In this document: positions 15,563 to 23,941 of the stretch, piece by piece
Position numbering within the stretch: the stretch's first letter is position 1
How the letters are laid out: every line of letters begins with the position of its first letter
Assembly (NCBI GenBank): GCA_910579525.1
Contig: CAJTUK010000005.1
Coordinates: 1-64,000, forward strand
Direction of reading: 5' to 3'
Source of the DNA: an uncultured Christensenella sp.
GTDB lineage: Bacteria > Bacillota > Clostridia > Christensenellales > Borkfalkiaceae
DNA length: 64,000 bases
Notes under the pieces: generated by a model
What the model saw: the letters and a program-made list of their open reading frames with translations, nothing else
What the model was told of the DNA's origin: nothing
Database searches by the model: none
Made by a program: the position numbers and the translations under genes

Positions 15563-15591
15563 TTGATTTATCTAATCAATAGTGATATAAT
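15563..15591 (+). promoter_or_regulatory. Promoter of the small lipoprotein gene
   Basis: TTGATT (15563-15568), 17 nt, TATAAT (15586-15591). Confidence 0.7.
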
Positions 15592-15619
15592 CAGAATATA
15601 ATAATCAGGAGGTTGAAAA

Positions 15620-16018
15620 ATGAAAAGAATTTTAACGGCTATGGTTTCCGTTCTCGCGGTCGTAGCGCTTTGCGTATGTTTTGCCGGTTGCGCAACCGAC
15701 GTCAAGGGAAAGACTTACGTTTACGACAAAGCGGAGCTAAATATAGAAAAGGAACTTACTCCAACGGAGCAGGCGGCGGCAGACTTGGCAAAGGCGGTCG
15801 TGGATGAAATTTTTGAAGGCGAAGAAATTGTTTTCGACGCGGAAAGCGATAAAGTTACCGTGGGCGTACTCCCCGGCAAATATGCGCAGGAAGGCGAAAA
15901 AGTAAATATTACGGGCATAACCGGCACTTCCGAACTGACTGCAAGCGGAAGCACTCTCGTCAGAGCGTACGAAAAGAACGGCTTCTCGTTCAAGCTCGTT
16001 TATAAAATCAAAAAATAA
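15620..16018 (+). CDS. Small lipoprotein of unknown function
   Basis: 132 residues. The signal peptide ends in the lipobox CFAGC (about 20-24), so the protein should be lipid-anchored on the outer face. The mature part is acidic, then beta-like (KVTVGVLPGKY, VNITGITGTSEL). Start ATG 15620 follows AGGAGGTTGAAAA. It is followed 15 nt later by a small membrane protein gene, so the pair is probably one transcript. No family was recognised. Confidence 0.75.
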   Translation: MKRILTAMVSVLAVVALCVCFAGCATDVKGKTYVYDKAELNIEKELTPTEQAAADLAKAVVDEIFEGEEIVFDAESDKVTVGVLPGKYAQEGEKVNITGITGTSELTASGSTLVRAYEKNGFSFKLVYKIKK

Positions 16019-16033
16019 TCAAAGGAGTTTATT

Positions 16034-16531
16034 ATGGCTAAAAAGAAAAAAGGTTTGAGCTTAAAGGTGCTCTTCGCGCTTATTTCCGCGCTTTTGGGAG
16101 TGGTTGCAATATGCCTTATGGCTGCTCCCGCGGCGGTTGTAAAGGATACGGGTTTAACTTATTCGGGTGCGCAGCTCACGTTCGGTTACACGCGTGAGGG
16201 TATTCTTGTTAACGCAAAAGTGTTCAACTTCTCGTTTTTGAATCTGCTGCCCTATATACTCGTGCTTGTAGGTTTGGTTTTCAGCATTTTAACTGTTTTG
16301 GGTAAACTCGGCAAATTCGCTCCGTTCGTTTCGGCGGGCTGTTACCTTGCGGCGGGAGTGTTGTTTTTCCTCGTTATAATAATGTGCTCTCCTTATACTG
16401 CCGTAGACAGCGGCGACCTTGCCGACGCGGCAAAAGAACTCTATTCCCTCGGCGTAGGCGCGATAGTTTCGGGTATTCTCGGAATACTTGCTTCGGCTTG
16501 TTCGGCAGCCGTTTGGTTTGTTAAAAAATAA
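16034..16531 (+). CDS. Four-TM membrane protein of unknown function
   Basis: 165 residues with a Lys-rich N-terminus and four hydrophobic segments (about 11-34, 66-88, 95-117, 140-162). A polar loop of about 30 residues between the first two (TGLTYSGAQLTFGYTREG) probably faces outside. Start ATG 16034 follows AAAGGAG. A terminator follows. No family was recognised. Confidence 0.75.
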   Translation: MAKKKKGLSLKVLFALISALLGVVAICLMAAPAAVVKDTGLTYSGAQLTFGYTREGILVNAKVFNFSFLNLLPYILVLVGLVFSILTVLGKLGKFAPFVSAGCYLAAGVLFFLVIIMCSPYTAVDSGDLADAAKELYSLGVGAIVSGILGILASACSAAVWFVKK

Positions 16532-16549
16532 TACGTCAAAAAATTGCTT

Positions 16550-16581
16550 AAATCCCCGCTTTAAAAGGCGGGGATTTTTTT
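16550..16581 (+). terminator. Intrinsic terminator
   Basis: AAATCCCCGC/GCGGGGATTT stem followed by T. Confidence 0.9.
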
Positions 16582-16589
16582 ATCCGCTA

Positions 16590-16618
16590 TTGATTTTACC
16601 GCGGCGCGGTGTTATAAT
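16590..16618 (+). promoter_or_regulatory. Promoter in front of the broken PPi-PFK gene
   Basis: TTGATT (16590-16595), 17 nt, TATAAT (16613-16618). The promoter appears intact although the gene is not. Confidence 0.65.
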
Positions 16619-16660
16619 GTAATGGCTTTAAGGCAAATTTATATGATAAGAGGATAAAAA

Positions 16661-17513
16661 ATGAAAAACGTAATCGTTGGGCAGTCGGGCGGTCCGACTG
16701 CGGTAATCAATTCTTCCCTCCTCGGCGTGTACAAAACAGCGCTCGACAGGGGGGCGGACAAGGTTTACGGCATGGTGCACGGCATAAAGGGGTTGCTGGA
16801 CAGGTAGGTTGTGGATCTGTCCGCGAGACTCAACAACGCAGTTGATACTTACCGCGACTACCGCGCTCGCAAAGGGAGAGGACTGCGAGGGAGTAGACCT
16901 CATTTATTTGCCCGAAGTTACGTTCTACCCCGATAAATTTATAAAAGACGTGGGCAAACTCGTAAAGGATAACCGTTCGGTGGTTATAGCTGTTTCGGAG
17001 GGCGTAAAGGTAGCCGACGGCAGATACGTGTGCGAACTTGCCGACCACGTTGATTATGTGGATGCGTTCGGGCACAAACAGCTTGCCGGCACCGCGAGAT
17101 ACCTTGCGGGCATAGTCGCGGAAAAATACGGCGTAAAAACCAGAGCGATAGAGCTTTCTTCTTTGCAACGCTGCGCGGCGCACATACAGGCGCGCGTTGA
17201 CGTCACGGAAGCGTATAACGTCGGCGGCGCCGCGGTAAAAGCGGCGTTTCAGGACGGCTTGTCCGGCGCGGTTATAACGCTTAAAAGGGTGTCCGACGAC
17301 CCTTATATGTGCGTGACCGAACCGGCCGACGTGCACATTATCGCCAACGTGGAAAAAAAGGTGCCGTTGGAATGGATATCCAAAGACGGTACGGGCGTAA
17401 CTCCCGAACTCACGCACTATATATTTCCGCTCATTCAGGCGGAAATCGCGCCTCTGTGGGTGGAGGGGCTTCCGCGTCACATAAGGCTTCACCCCAAATC
17501 GGTTTTGAAATAA
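16661..17513 (+). pseudogene. PPi-dependent 6-phosphofructokinase, broken
   Basis: The intact enzyme would phosphorylate fructose 6-phosphate with pyrophosphate. Frame 1 from ATG 16661 gives MKNVIVGQSGGPTAVINSSL, the family's N-terminal GGPT loop, up to a TAG at 16805. The same frame then reads VVDLSARLNN. The following sequence is in another frame and jumps to LTATTALAKGEDCEGVDLIYLPE, which lies well over 100 residues later in the family. The catalytic centre (GGNDSMDT and PKTIDND region) is thus deleted. The C-terminal half, to HPKSVLK, is intact. A nonsense codon, a deletion of about 0.4 kb and a frame change make it a clear pseudogene unless the assembly is wrong. Confidence 0.88.
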
Positions 17514-17521
17514 ATATTTCG

Positions 17522-17546
17522 CCGCCGCATCAGCGGCGGTTATTTT
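17522..17546 (+). terminator. Intrinsic terminator
   Basis: CCGCCGC/GCGGCGG stem with a short loop, followed by TTATTTTTT. It overlaps the 3' end of the convergent small gene. Confidence 0.7.
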
Positions 17547-17745
17547 TTACTCTGTTGGCTATCTCTTCGTGGCGGGCTAAAATGGTTGCCATCATATTGT
17601 GCTTTTCCGCGGCGGGCGGGGAAGGCTGTTCTGCGGGGCGGGCGGGGGCGGAAGCATGTTCGGTTTCTGCCGATTTATCCGCGGCGGGCGGCGGAGTCAG
17701 CGTTTCTATAGCTTTGAGTAAATTCAAAATTCCGAATTTTTCCAA
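17530..17745 (-). CDS. Small Pro/Ala-rich protein of unknown function
   Basis: 71 residues, starting at TTG 17745 with AAAGGAG 7-8 nt upstream. The N-terminus (MEKFGILNLLKAI) looks amphipathic. Residues 18-46 are Pro/Ala/Glu-rich, and the C-terminus is basic (ILARHEEIANRVKNNRR). No membrane segment is present. The good ribosome binding site and the amphipathic ends support a real gene, transcribed away from the large lipoprotein gene. Function unknown. Confidence 0.55.
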   Translation of the reverse strand: MEKFGILNLLKAIETLTPPPAADKSAETEHASAPARPAEQPSPPAAEKHNMMATILARHEEIANRVKNNRR

Positions 17746-17792
17746 ATAGTTTCTCCTTTTTGCTATTTTTTTTAAAATAGCGGCGTTTTTTA

Positions 17793-17821
17793 TTGCTTAA
17801 AAAGTCCGTTTAGTATATAAT
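17793..17821 (+). promoter_or_regulatory. Promoter of the large lipoprotein gene
   Basis: TTGCTT (17793-17798), 17 nt, TATAAT (17816-17821). Confidence 0.7.
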
Positions 17822-17862
17822 TGACAGTGATTAAATGCAATTTTTCCGTTCGGAGTTATTAT

Positions 17863-20076
17863 ATGAGCAAACGTTTCACTAAAATTATATGCGTCACGGC
17901 GTCCGTAATTGCAATAGCAGGCGTAGCCGCGGCTTCGGGTTGTTCGGGTTATTATAATTCGCCCGCGCTCGCCGGAGATATTTCTCTCTCCGGTAAAGCC
18001 GAATCAAACGGCGGATTTGCCGTCGGTACGGACAATTACGTGTATTTTATAAACGGCGTAGAGCAAAACACCGCTCCCAATTCTTACGGTACCCCTCAAA
18101 AGGGCGCTATATACCGTATTTCGAGAACCGACCTTAACGAAGCGAACTATTCTTCGGCGGAAAAGGTTGTTCCCCTCGTGGCGTATACCGCAAATTATGA
18201 CGCGGGCTTGTTTATTTACGGCGACCGAATTTATTACGGAACGCCTTCCACCTCCAAAAACTCCGAGGGCGAAGTGCAGAATTCCGTGCTCGAAATGAAG
18301 AGCACTAAACTCGACGGTACCGAAACCATGAAAGACGCTTACGTCAGCTTCCCTTCGACATCATATAATTACAGATACGTCGAAGAAGACGGCGTGGTAT
18401 ATCTTATGTACGTCGCCACGGAAGAAAAGCTCTTCGAAGAAGCTTCGGGCGTAACAAACCTGCACTCCGTAAACACGCAAACGGGCGTTGACACCCTGCT
18501 CGCGTACGACGTAAGCAACGTTGTATTCTCGTCGAGCTATAAAGGCGACCCCCGCGCGTACTACACTATGGACGTTTACGACTATGCGGCGGATAAAGAT
18601 TACGACTATAACCAGCTTTATACCGTAACGGCTTCCGCTACCGAAAACAGGTTTAAAGACCTCGATTCCGAAAAAATCACCGGCTGGGACGATGAAACCG
18701 ACCGCTATATCAACTGCGGCGACCTGTTGCTTGACGGCATAGGAAGCGTCAACGATACCACTCCGTTCAACAAGGACGAAAATAAAAACGCCTTTAACTA
18801 TAAATATACCCCCGTTAAATACGTTAACGATACTCTGTTTTATACCAGAACGGGCGATACCTCGGCTTCGTATCTGTTCTCGCTCGTCGGCAACAAGTTT
18901 CACCCCGTTACGGATAACGCAGATAAGGACTCCAGAATTCTTACCGACGGTTCCAACGCGGCAAATTACGAGTATATTTTTAACGGTGGCAAGCTTTCCG
19001 CGGTAATTTACGCGGAGGGCACGGGCGTTTCCATAAATAAGGTTGACGCGCAAGGCAAACTTCACCCCTCTTACGAGCTGGGTAACAGCGACGGATATTT
19101 CAGAATAGTAAAAGACGGCACTGCAACGCTTCTTAACGTGGACGAGGAGCATAACTGGCTTTATTACTCGATTTCGGGCGGTAACGGTTACACGATAAAC
19201 CGCGTGGATTATTCGGGCGAGTTAAAAGATTACGCTCCCCTGCCCGCGGGCGAAACGGATAAAACCCCCGTTAAAATTCTCGATCTCGACGCCGACAGCG
19301 GTTGGTTCAAGCCCGAATTTATTGCTGGACACTTGCTCTTTGCAAGCGAAACCACAAATATGACGGCGTACAATTATATTATGGCATTCAAGCTCGAAGG
19401 GCTGTCTAACGGCGATATCCGCGCGCTCAACGAAAAGTACGAGGGCATAACCGAGATAATTAACGACACTTACGGCGATACTGAAAAGTACCCCGAAAAA
19501 ACGTACGCAAACCTTAAAAACGCTTTGAACTACGCGTTCTATTCCGGCGATTACGATTATTTGAAGGACCTTGCCGAAGCGTCTAACGCCAAAGTTGAAA
19601 AGGGTGAAAATCTTGTATATTCGGAGCAGACTTTTGCCGAATACGAAAAGTTTTTAAACCCCGCGGCGGAAAATAACGATATCTGGGCAGAGTATAAAGA
19701 CACCAAAAAGGTAAACGGCGTGGAAGTTTTCGCCAACAGGCGCGACTATTATTACGCGGTGCTCGGCGAAATGACCGAGGCGGACGAGGAAGCTTATATG
19801 AAAGGCTTGCAGTCGGCGTACCTTACCGCTTACCCCGAAGAGGAGCAGGTAAGCTGGTATCAGGGTTTGTCACAGGGCGAACAAATAGGCTTTATTATAG
19901 GTATGGTAGCGCTCGGCTTGCTCGTGATTGCGGGCGGTACGGTGCTCACGGTTTACCTTATCAAGCGCAGCAAAAAGAATCAGCCCGCGGCGATCCGCAG
20001 AAGAATAAAGGTAGACACCACTGACGATAAAAATATCGACGTCTATTCCGATTCTGACGAAAATTCAAACGAATAA
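17863..20076 (+). CDS. Large lipoprotein with a C-terminal membrane segment
   Basis: 737 residues from ATG 17863 (CGGAG 8 nt upstream); the frame opens earlier at 17821, inside the promoter region. The signal peptide ends in AAASGC, a lipobox. The long Tyr/Asp-rich ectodomain has repeated beta-strand patterns (NYVYFINGV, GAIYRISR, DRIYYG, DTLFYTR, NWLYYSI), suggesting a propeller-like fold as in DUF5050-type proteins. A hydrophobic helix near residues 692-715 (GFIIGMVALGLLVIAGGTVL) and a basic tail follow. Both a lipid anchor and a transmembrane helix are therefore predicted, which is unusual. Role unknown, probably cell-surface. Confidence 0.75.
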   Translation: MSKRFTKIICVTASVIAIAGVAAASGCSGYYNSPALAGDISLSGKAESNGGFAVGTDNYVYFINGVEQNTAPNSYGTPQKGAIYRISRTDLNEANYSSAEKVVPLVAYTANYDAGLFIYGDRIYYGTPSTSKNSEGEVQNSVLEMKSTKLDGTETMKDAYVSFPSTSYNYRYVEEDGVVYLMYVATEEKLFEEASGVTNLHSVNTQTGVDTLLAYDVSNVVFSSSYKGDPRAYYTMDVYDYAADKDYDYNQLYTVTASATENRFKDLDSEKITGWDDETDRYINCGDLLLDGIGSVNDTTPFNKDENKNAFNYKYTPVKYVNDTLFYTRTGDTSASYLFSLVGNKFHPVTDNADKDSRILTDGSNAANYEYIFNGGKLSAVIYAEGTGVSINKVDAQGKLHPSYELGNSDGYFRIVKDGTATLLNVDEEHNWLYYSISGGNGYTINRVDYSGELKDYAPLPAGETDKTPVKILDLDADSGWFKPEFIAGHLLFASETTNMTAYNYIMAFKLEGLSNGDIRALNEKYEGITEIINDTYGDTEKYPEKTYANLKNALNYAFYSGDYDYLKDLAEASNAKVEKGENLVYSEQTFAEYEKFLNPAAENNDIWAEYKDTKKVNGVEVFANRRDYYYAVLGEMTEADEEAYMKGLQSAYLTAYPEEEQVSWYQGLSQGEQIGFIIGMVALGLLVIAGGTVLTVYLIKRSKKNQPAAIRRRIKVDTTDDKNIDVYSDSDENSNE

Positions 20077-20081
20077 TATTT

Positions 20082-20113
20082 ATCCCCGCGCTTTAAGGCG
20101 CGGGGATTTTTTA
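20082..20113 (+). terminator. Intrinsic terminator
   Basis: ATCCCCGCGC/GCGCGGGGAT stem followed by TTTTTT. Confidence 0.9.
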
Positions 20114-20142
20114 CGCTCTGTTTTGTAAATTTTGACTTTTTA

Positions 20143-20183
20143 CCCGCGCCCGCGCCGTTATCGGCGCGGGCGCGGGCGGTTTT
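20143..20183 (+). terminator. Second GC-rich terminator-like hairpin
   Basis: A 15-bp perfect stem (CCCGCGCCCGCGCCG and its complement around TTAT) followed by CGGTTTTT, 30 nt after the first terminator. No gene lies between them. Confidence 0.65.
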
Positions 20184-20299
20184 TAAGCAATTTTTTTAAA
20201 AAAAGAATAAAAAAACAGTTTACAAAAAAGATTAATATTAATATAATGTTAGCACTTGATATATAGACGGACCGCGGTCCGTACGGCGGAGAATTAAGT

Positions 20300-20812
20300 A
20301 TGGTTAAGTATATTAAATGTCCCAGATGCGAACTCAACTATATCGATTCGGAAAAGCAGGAATATTGCGATGTTTGCATTGCCGAATTAAAGGGTAAAAA
20401 ATTGCAGTTTGCCGACCTTGAAGAGGAAGATTTCGAAGAGCTTGACGCGGAACTCGAATCCGAAGAACTTTGCCCCGTTTGCGGTGTAAACCGCATACGC
20501 GCAGGTGAAAAGATGTGTGAAACCTGCAAGGCGCAACAGGAATACGAAGATGACGAAGAAGTCGATATGGAAAACGACGAGGAGTGGAAAAACTATCTCG
20601 AAGAGGAAGACGGCGAAGATTTAACCGTCGACCCCGAATTACAGGAGGAGATAGAAGAAGAATTCGCCGAAGATGAAGAAGAGGATTACGAATACGAGGG
20701 AGAAGACGACTTTTACGAAGCCGAAGACGTGGATTCGCTGTCCGAGCTCGAAGACGACGAGTTTGACGACGATTACGACGAAGATGACGATGACGATGAC
20801 GACGATTTTTAA
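20300..20812 (+). CDS. Zinc-ribbon protein with a long acidic tail
   Basis: 170 residues. Two CxxC pairs make a first zinc ribbon (C8-PR-C, later C23-DV-C); a second ribbon (CPVC...CETC) lies near residues 58-80. From residue about 83 on the protein is almost only Asp, Glu and Tyr, ending in a run of nine Asp before Phe. Such a tail could bind basic proteins or metal, or mimic nucleic acid. Start ATG 20300 follows GGCGGAGAATTAAGT. It is monocistronic with a terminator behind it. No named family was recognised. Confidence 0.8.
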   Translation: MVKYIKCPRCELNYIDSEKQEYCDVCIAELKGKKLQFADLEEEDFEELDAELESEELCPVCGVNRIRAGEKMCETCKAQQEYEDDEEVDMENDEEWKNYLEEEDGEDLTVDPELQEEIEEEFAEDEEEDYEYEGEDDFYEAEDVDSLSELEDDEFDDDYDEDDDDDDDDF

Positions 20813-20907
20813 ATAAAGCGCAGAAAAAGCGGGACTTAAAAAGTGCTCTTCCCCTAAGGAATAAGAAAATATAATTTATAAATAGCTGTGATTTCAATAA
20901 ATGATAA

Positions 20908-20942
20908 AAAATCTCTTGGATAAAATGTCCAAGAGATTTTTT
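20908..20942. terminator. Bidirectional terminator
   Basis: AAAATCTCTTGGA with TCCAAGAGATTTT, followed by T. It lies between two convergent genes. Confidence 0.85.
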
Positions 20943-20992
20943 AGTATAGTATTTAAAAAAATTGCTGTAATTAATGGTATGTAAAATAAATT

Positions 20993-21379
20993 CTATTCTT
21001 TAAAAATAACTAAAATATTTTTATCCTCATCATCTAATTTAACACTATAACGTGTTGTACCCTTTTGAATTCCATCTGTTCCAAATAAATCTTCTATCAC
21101 GCCTTTATTTTCAATGGTCATACCTGTTATTCGCTTGCCATTGATTTCTTTGCGTTTAATTTTTATGGAATCAGCAACATATTCTGTAAAAAATTCAACG
21201 CCAATATAGGTTTTTTTGTTTTGTGTTGCTTTTAACAATTTAGCATGGGTGTATTTCTCATTATTCTCGATTAGCTCACTAGCCGCGGCGCTTATTGAAA
21301 TTTTTCCGCGTCCTATGCTTGCGTATGGTGTATTTCTGCCTTTTTGTTCTCCATAAATTTTTACTGTTTCCCAATTCAT
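20993..21379 (-). CDS. Orphan protein, cargo of inverted repeat unit 3
   Basis: 128 residues, starting at ATG 21379 behind AGAGGTATATT. The N-terminal segment (TPYASIGRGKISISAAASELI) followed by a beta-rich body (YIGVEFFTEYVADSIKIKRKE) and the end TTRYSVKLDDEDKNILVIFKE resembles small phage-type proteins of unknown function, but no family is claimed. The gene is AT-rich, has a strong promoter of its own, and lies downstream of a third copy of the repeat module, on the opposite strand. Confidence 0.72.
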   Translation of the reverse strand: MNWETVKIYGEQKGRNTPYASIGRGKISISAAASELIENNEKYTHAKLLKATQNKKTYIGVEFFTEYVADSIKIKRKEINGKRITGMTIENKGVIEDLFGTDGIQKGTTRYSVKLDDEDKNILVIFKE

Positions 21380-21405
21380 AATATACCTCTTTTGCTTTTT
21401 TTATA

Positions 21406-21434
21406 ATTATAAGCATTATTATATGTGTTGTCAA
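21406..21434 (-). promoter_or_regulatory. Strong promoter of the unit 3 cargo gene
   Basis: On the minus strand TTGACA (21434-21429), 17 nt, TATAAT (21411-21406): both boxes are consensus. It differs from the unit 1 and 2 promoters. Confidence 0.8.
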
Positions 21435-21544
21435 GTATTATTTATTATTTTTTTATTAATTTTTATAATTCTTTTGTTTTTTATTGTTGAGCGTGTTGCG
21501 TGTTTGGATTATTTTGATTTGATAAAGTCGTTTTATTTATTGTA

Positions 21545-21630
21545 TTAAAAGTATCTCAATCTCACTATACTACAAGTAGCCTAAGTTCGTTCACGAAAAA
21601 ACAGAAAAGGCATAGCGTTAAGCTATGCCT
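21545..21630 (-). repeat. Repeat unit 3, inverted partial copy
   Basis: Read on the minus strand from 21630 it gives a perfect 9-bp stem (AGGCATAGC/GCTATGCCT), TTTTCTGTTTTTTCGTGAACGAAC, then CTTAGGCTACTTGTAG and TAGTGAGATTGAGATA, matching the first 85 bp of units 1 and 2. Similarity is lost before their promoter. On the other side, TTCCTATGAGAA at 21661-21672 resembles the TTCCCTATGAGAA that ends units 1 and 2. From here to 21695 nothing else was seen. Confidence 0.75.
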
Positions 21631-21695
21631 AATTTGTGTTCATCTTCGGTTTACCTAAAATTTCCTATGAGAACCAAGGTAAAGTCCCGCTTTTA

Positions 21696-21905
21696 TTATT
21701 GCTCTGAAAATTCTTCGTCCTGCACGGGCGAAGTTTTGTATATGTGGCAACCGCCGAACAACAGCGCGCAGCCGATTTCGGCAAAACAAAACACAAAATA
21801 TTTAATTGCTTTTTTAAGTTTTTCACATGCTCTCATACTTTTATTATACTCCGCCTCATTCTGCGCGTCAATATCCGCGCGTTTGCGCGCGGGTTTAAGT
21901 TGCAT
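21696..21905 (-). CDS. Possible small membrane protein
   Basis: 69-residue open frame starting at ATG 21905, divergent to veg. It has a charged N-terminus (KPARKRADIDAQNEAEY) and one hydrophobic stretch (KYFVFCFAEIGCALLFGGC). No clear ribosome binding site was found, so it may not be translated. Confidence 0.3.
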   Translation of the reverse strand: MQLKPARKRADIDAQNEAEYNKSMRACEKLKKAIKYFVFCFAEIGCALLFGGCHIYKTSPVQDEEFSEQ

Positions 21906-21935
21906 AATTTTGGAAATTTAGGCAAAAATAAGTAT

Positions 21936-22199
21936 ATGATAAAAGTTAATATGACGATAAATTCCATTAAAGAAGCGGTTAAATCTCTCTGCGGTAAAGA
22001 CGTAACCGTCAAACTCAATTTAGGCAGAAATAAATTCGTTACGTTTCCCGCGCAGGTAAACGGAATTTACCCTTCGCTTTTCACGGTCAGTCCGTTCGAT
22101 AAAAATTTTTTAGGCAAAACGGCTTATTCTTACTCCGAAATTTTATGCGGCAGAGTAAAACTTTCGGAACAGAAATCTCTTAAAAGCGATAATAAGTAA
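21936..22199 (+). CDS. veg: Veg family protein
   Basis: Veg is a small conserved Firmicutes protein linked to biofilm formation in Bacillus. The 87-residue product aligns with the family: INSIKEAVKSLCGKDVTVKLNLGRNKF, then GIYPSLFTV and the end AYSYSEILCGRVKL. ATG 21936 or 21951 could be the start; neither has a good ribosome binding site. It precedes sipL and ispE, the order expected around veg in Firmicutes. Confidence 0.88.
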   Translation: MIKVNMTINSIKEAVKSLCGKDVTVKLNLGRNKFVTFPAQVNGIYPSLFTVSPFDKNFLGKTAYSYSEILCGRVKLSEQKSLKSDNK

Positions 22200-22249
22200 T
22201 AAACGGAGTGCGGGGCGCATATTATACCTTGTAACAGCGAGGTGAAAAT

Positions 22250-23722
22250 ATGGCAATAAACGCACAATATCAAACGGGGACTTATACCCGCAAGGCCGCT
22301 TCTCTTTCGGCGCAGTCCGTTGTGGAAATAAAATTCAACGCGCAGGACGCGGGTGAAGCGGTTGCGGTTTACCCGCAGATTTGTTTAAGCTCGTGCGAGG
22401 TTTCGTCGGGCAGAGTAAACTATTCGGGGCGTCTTATCGCGACTTTGGTATATATCGGCGAAGACGGCAAACTTTGCCGCGTTCAAAAAGGCGCGGAGTT
22501 TTCGCACTATGCCGACGACGACGTGCTCGCTCCCGCACAAAGGGCGGACTGCGTGCTTACCTGCGCAAAGTGTCAGGTAAAGCGCGACGGATCGTCTTAC
22601 GCGGTCGCAGTGGTTGCCGACGCCGAAATCACCGTTTTCGAGAGCGCGCAAAGAAGCTATTTAAGTTCGCTCGAAGGCGCGGTTTGTCGCACGGAAAGCG
22701 GCAGATTATATTCTCCCGTAAGTTTTAGCGGCGAAAGCGAGGTCGACGACGAGTTCGATTGCGTTGCCGACGACGTTCTCGTGCCCTCGGCACAGGTTCT
22801 CGTGCTCGATTGCAGCGTAAGAGCGGGCGCGGTGGAGGCGAGCGGCGAAATTTATCTTTCGCTGATGGCGGTCAGGGACGGAGCCCCCGTCAATCTGGAC
22901 AGAATTATTCCGTTTAAGTGTGAAATACCCTGCGACGAAGCGGTTTTAAGCAAGCGCGCGTATTGCAGGGCGGAAATTAAAAACGTAACCGTAAACTGCA
23001 AAATAATAGAGGACAGAGGTAAGTGCGGGGTGGATTTCAATGCCGAACTCGCATTCTCCGGACACTTCTTCGAAGAGGAAGAAATTTCTTTCGTCGCCGA
23101 CGCCTTTTGTAAAGAGAACGAAATTTCACTTTCGCGTTTTTGCGAAGACGTAACCGAAGATACGCAGATAAAAGTGTATTCGGAAAGAGTAAACGGGCTT
23201 TGCGCCGCAAAGGCAAAGCTTGACTACACCTGCGCGTTTCTCGCGGCAGCTCTGCCCTCGGCGGAATTTGCAAGAACGCCAGACGGGATAGAGGGCTCCG
23301 TTTCCGCTACGCTCATCTACGAACAGGGCGGAGAAGTTCGCTCCACCGAAATCAATATGCCGTTCGAACTCAAACTTTCCGGTCTCGGCGAAAACTGCAA
23401 CAAAATCTACGCGGCCGTATGTGGCGTAAGTTTACGCCAGCGCGCGGAGGGTGAGTGCGAGGGCGAAGCCGTGCTCAAAATAACCGCGTTCGACGGCGAA
23501 AACAAAAGTCTGGGCTATATTTCCGCCGTTGAAGAGGGCGAGCCCAAAAAGGCATGCGACAGCGCGGTGAGCGTATACATACCCAAGGCGGGCGACGGAC
23601 TTTGGGAAACGGCAAAGCGGCTTTCGGAAAGCCCTGAAAATATAGAAAAGAGCAATCCTGAACTCACATTCCCTCTAACAGGCAAGGAGCGGATTATAAT
23701 TTACCGCCCCAAAAACGCATAA
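22250..23722 (+). CDS. sipL: SipL-type spore morphogenetic protein (DUF3794 plus LysM)
   Basis: SipL of Clostridioides binds the coat ATPase SpoIVA and attaches the coat to the forespore. The 490-residue product has a long beta-rich body with DUF3794-type repeats (VYPQICLSSCEVSSGRVNYSG, VLVLDCSVRAGAVEASGEIY, AVCGVSLRQRAEGECEGEAVL). The C-terminal LysM domain (about 440-487) contains VYIPKAGDGLWETAKRL and NPELTFPLTGKERIIIY. Start ATG 22250 follows GCGAGGTGAAAAT. Position after veg agrees with the known clostridial order. Expression should be mother-cell specific. Confidence 0.88.
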   Translation: MAINAQYQTGTYTRKAASLSAQSVVEIKFNAQDAGEAVAVYPQICLSSCEVSSGRVNYSGRLIATLVYIGEDGKLCRVQKGAEFSHYADDDVLAPAQRADCVLTCAKCQVKRDGSSYAVAVVADAEITVFESAQRSYLSSLEGAVCRTESGRLYSPVSFSGESEVDDEFDCVADDVLVPSAQVLVLDCSVRAGAVEASGEIYLSLMAVRDGAPVNLDRIIPFKCEIPCDEAVLSKRAYCRAEIKNVTVNCKIIEDRGKCGVDFNAELAFSGHFFEEEEISFVADAFCKENEISLSRFCEDVTEDTQIKVYSERVNGLCAAKAKLDYTCAFLAAALPSAEFARTPDGIEGSVSATLIYEQGGEVRSTEINMPFELKLSGLGENCNKIYAAVCGVSLRQRAEGECEGEAVLKITAFDGENKSLGYISAVEEGEPKKACDSAVSVYIPKAGDGLWETAKRLSESPENIEKSNPELTFPLTGKERIIIYRPKNA

Positions 23723-23751
23723 TAATACTCGGTCATACCTTTTAACTGCCG

Positions 23752-23789
23752 CCGCCCCGCGGGCATATTGCCCGCGGGGCGGTTTTTTT
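23752..23789 (+). terminator. Intrinsic terminator of sipL
   Basis: 14-bp stem (CCGCCCCGCGGGCA and its complement around TAT) and seven T. Confidence 0.92.
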
Positions 23790-23894
23790 ACGCTCAACCT
23801 TAAACAAAACGTAAATTCAACTGACGGTTGAATTGGCTAACGGCAGGTTTAAAAAGAAATTTTATAGTGTTAACTTGCTTTCCTGCTTAAAATA

Positions 23895-23923
23895 TTGCCT
23901 TAAAGCATAAATTAGCTTATAAT
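23895..23923 (+). promoter_or_regulatory. Promoter of the XRE gene
   Basis: TTGCCT (23895-23900), 17 nt, TATAAT (23918-23923). Confidence 0.7.
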
Positions 23924-23941
23924 TTTGCAAAGGAGAAAACT

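Noticed and set aside
20334..20897. 187-codon minus-strand frame rich in Arg
   Set aside because: It is the reverse reading of the acidic Asp/Glu codons of the zinc-ribbon gene.
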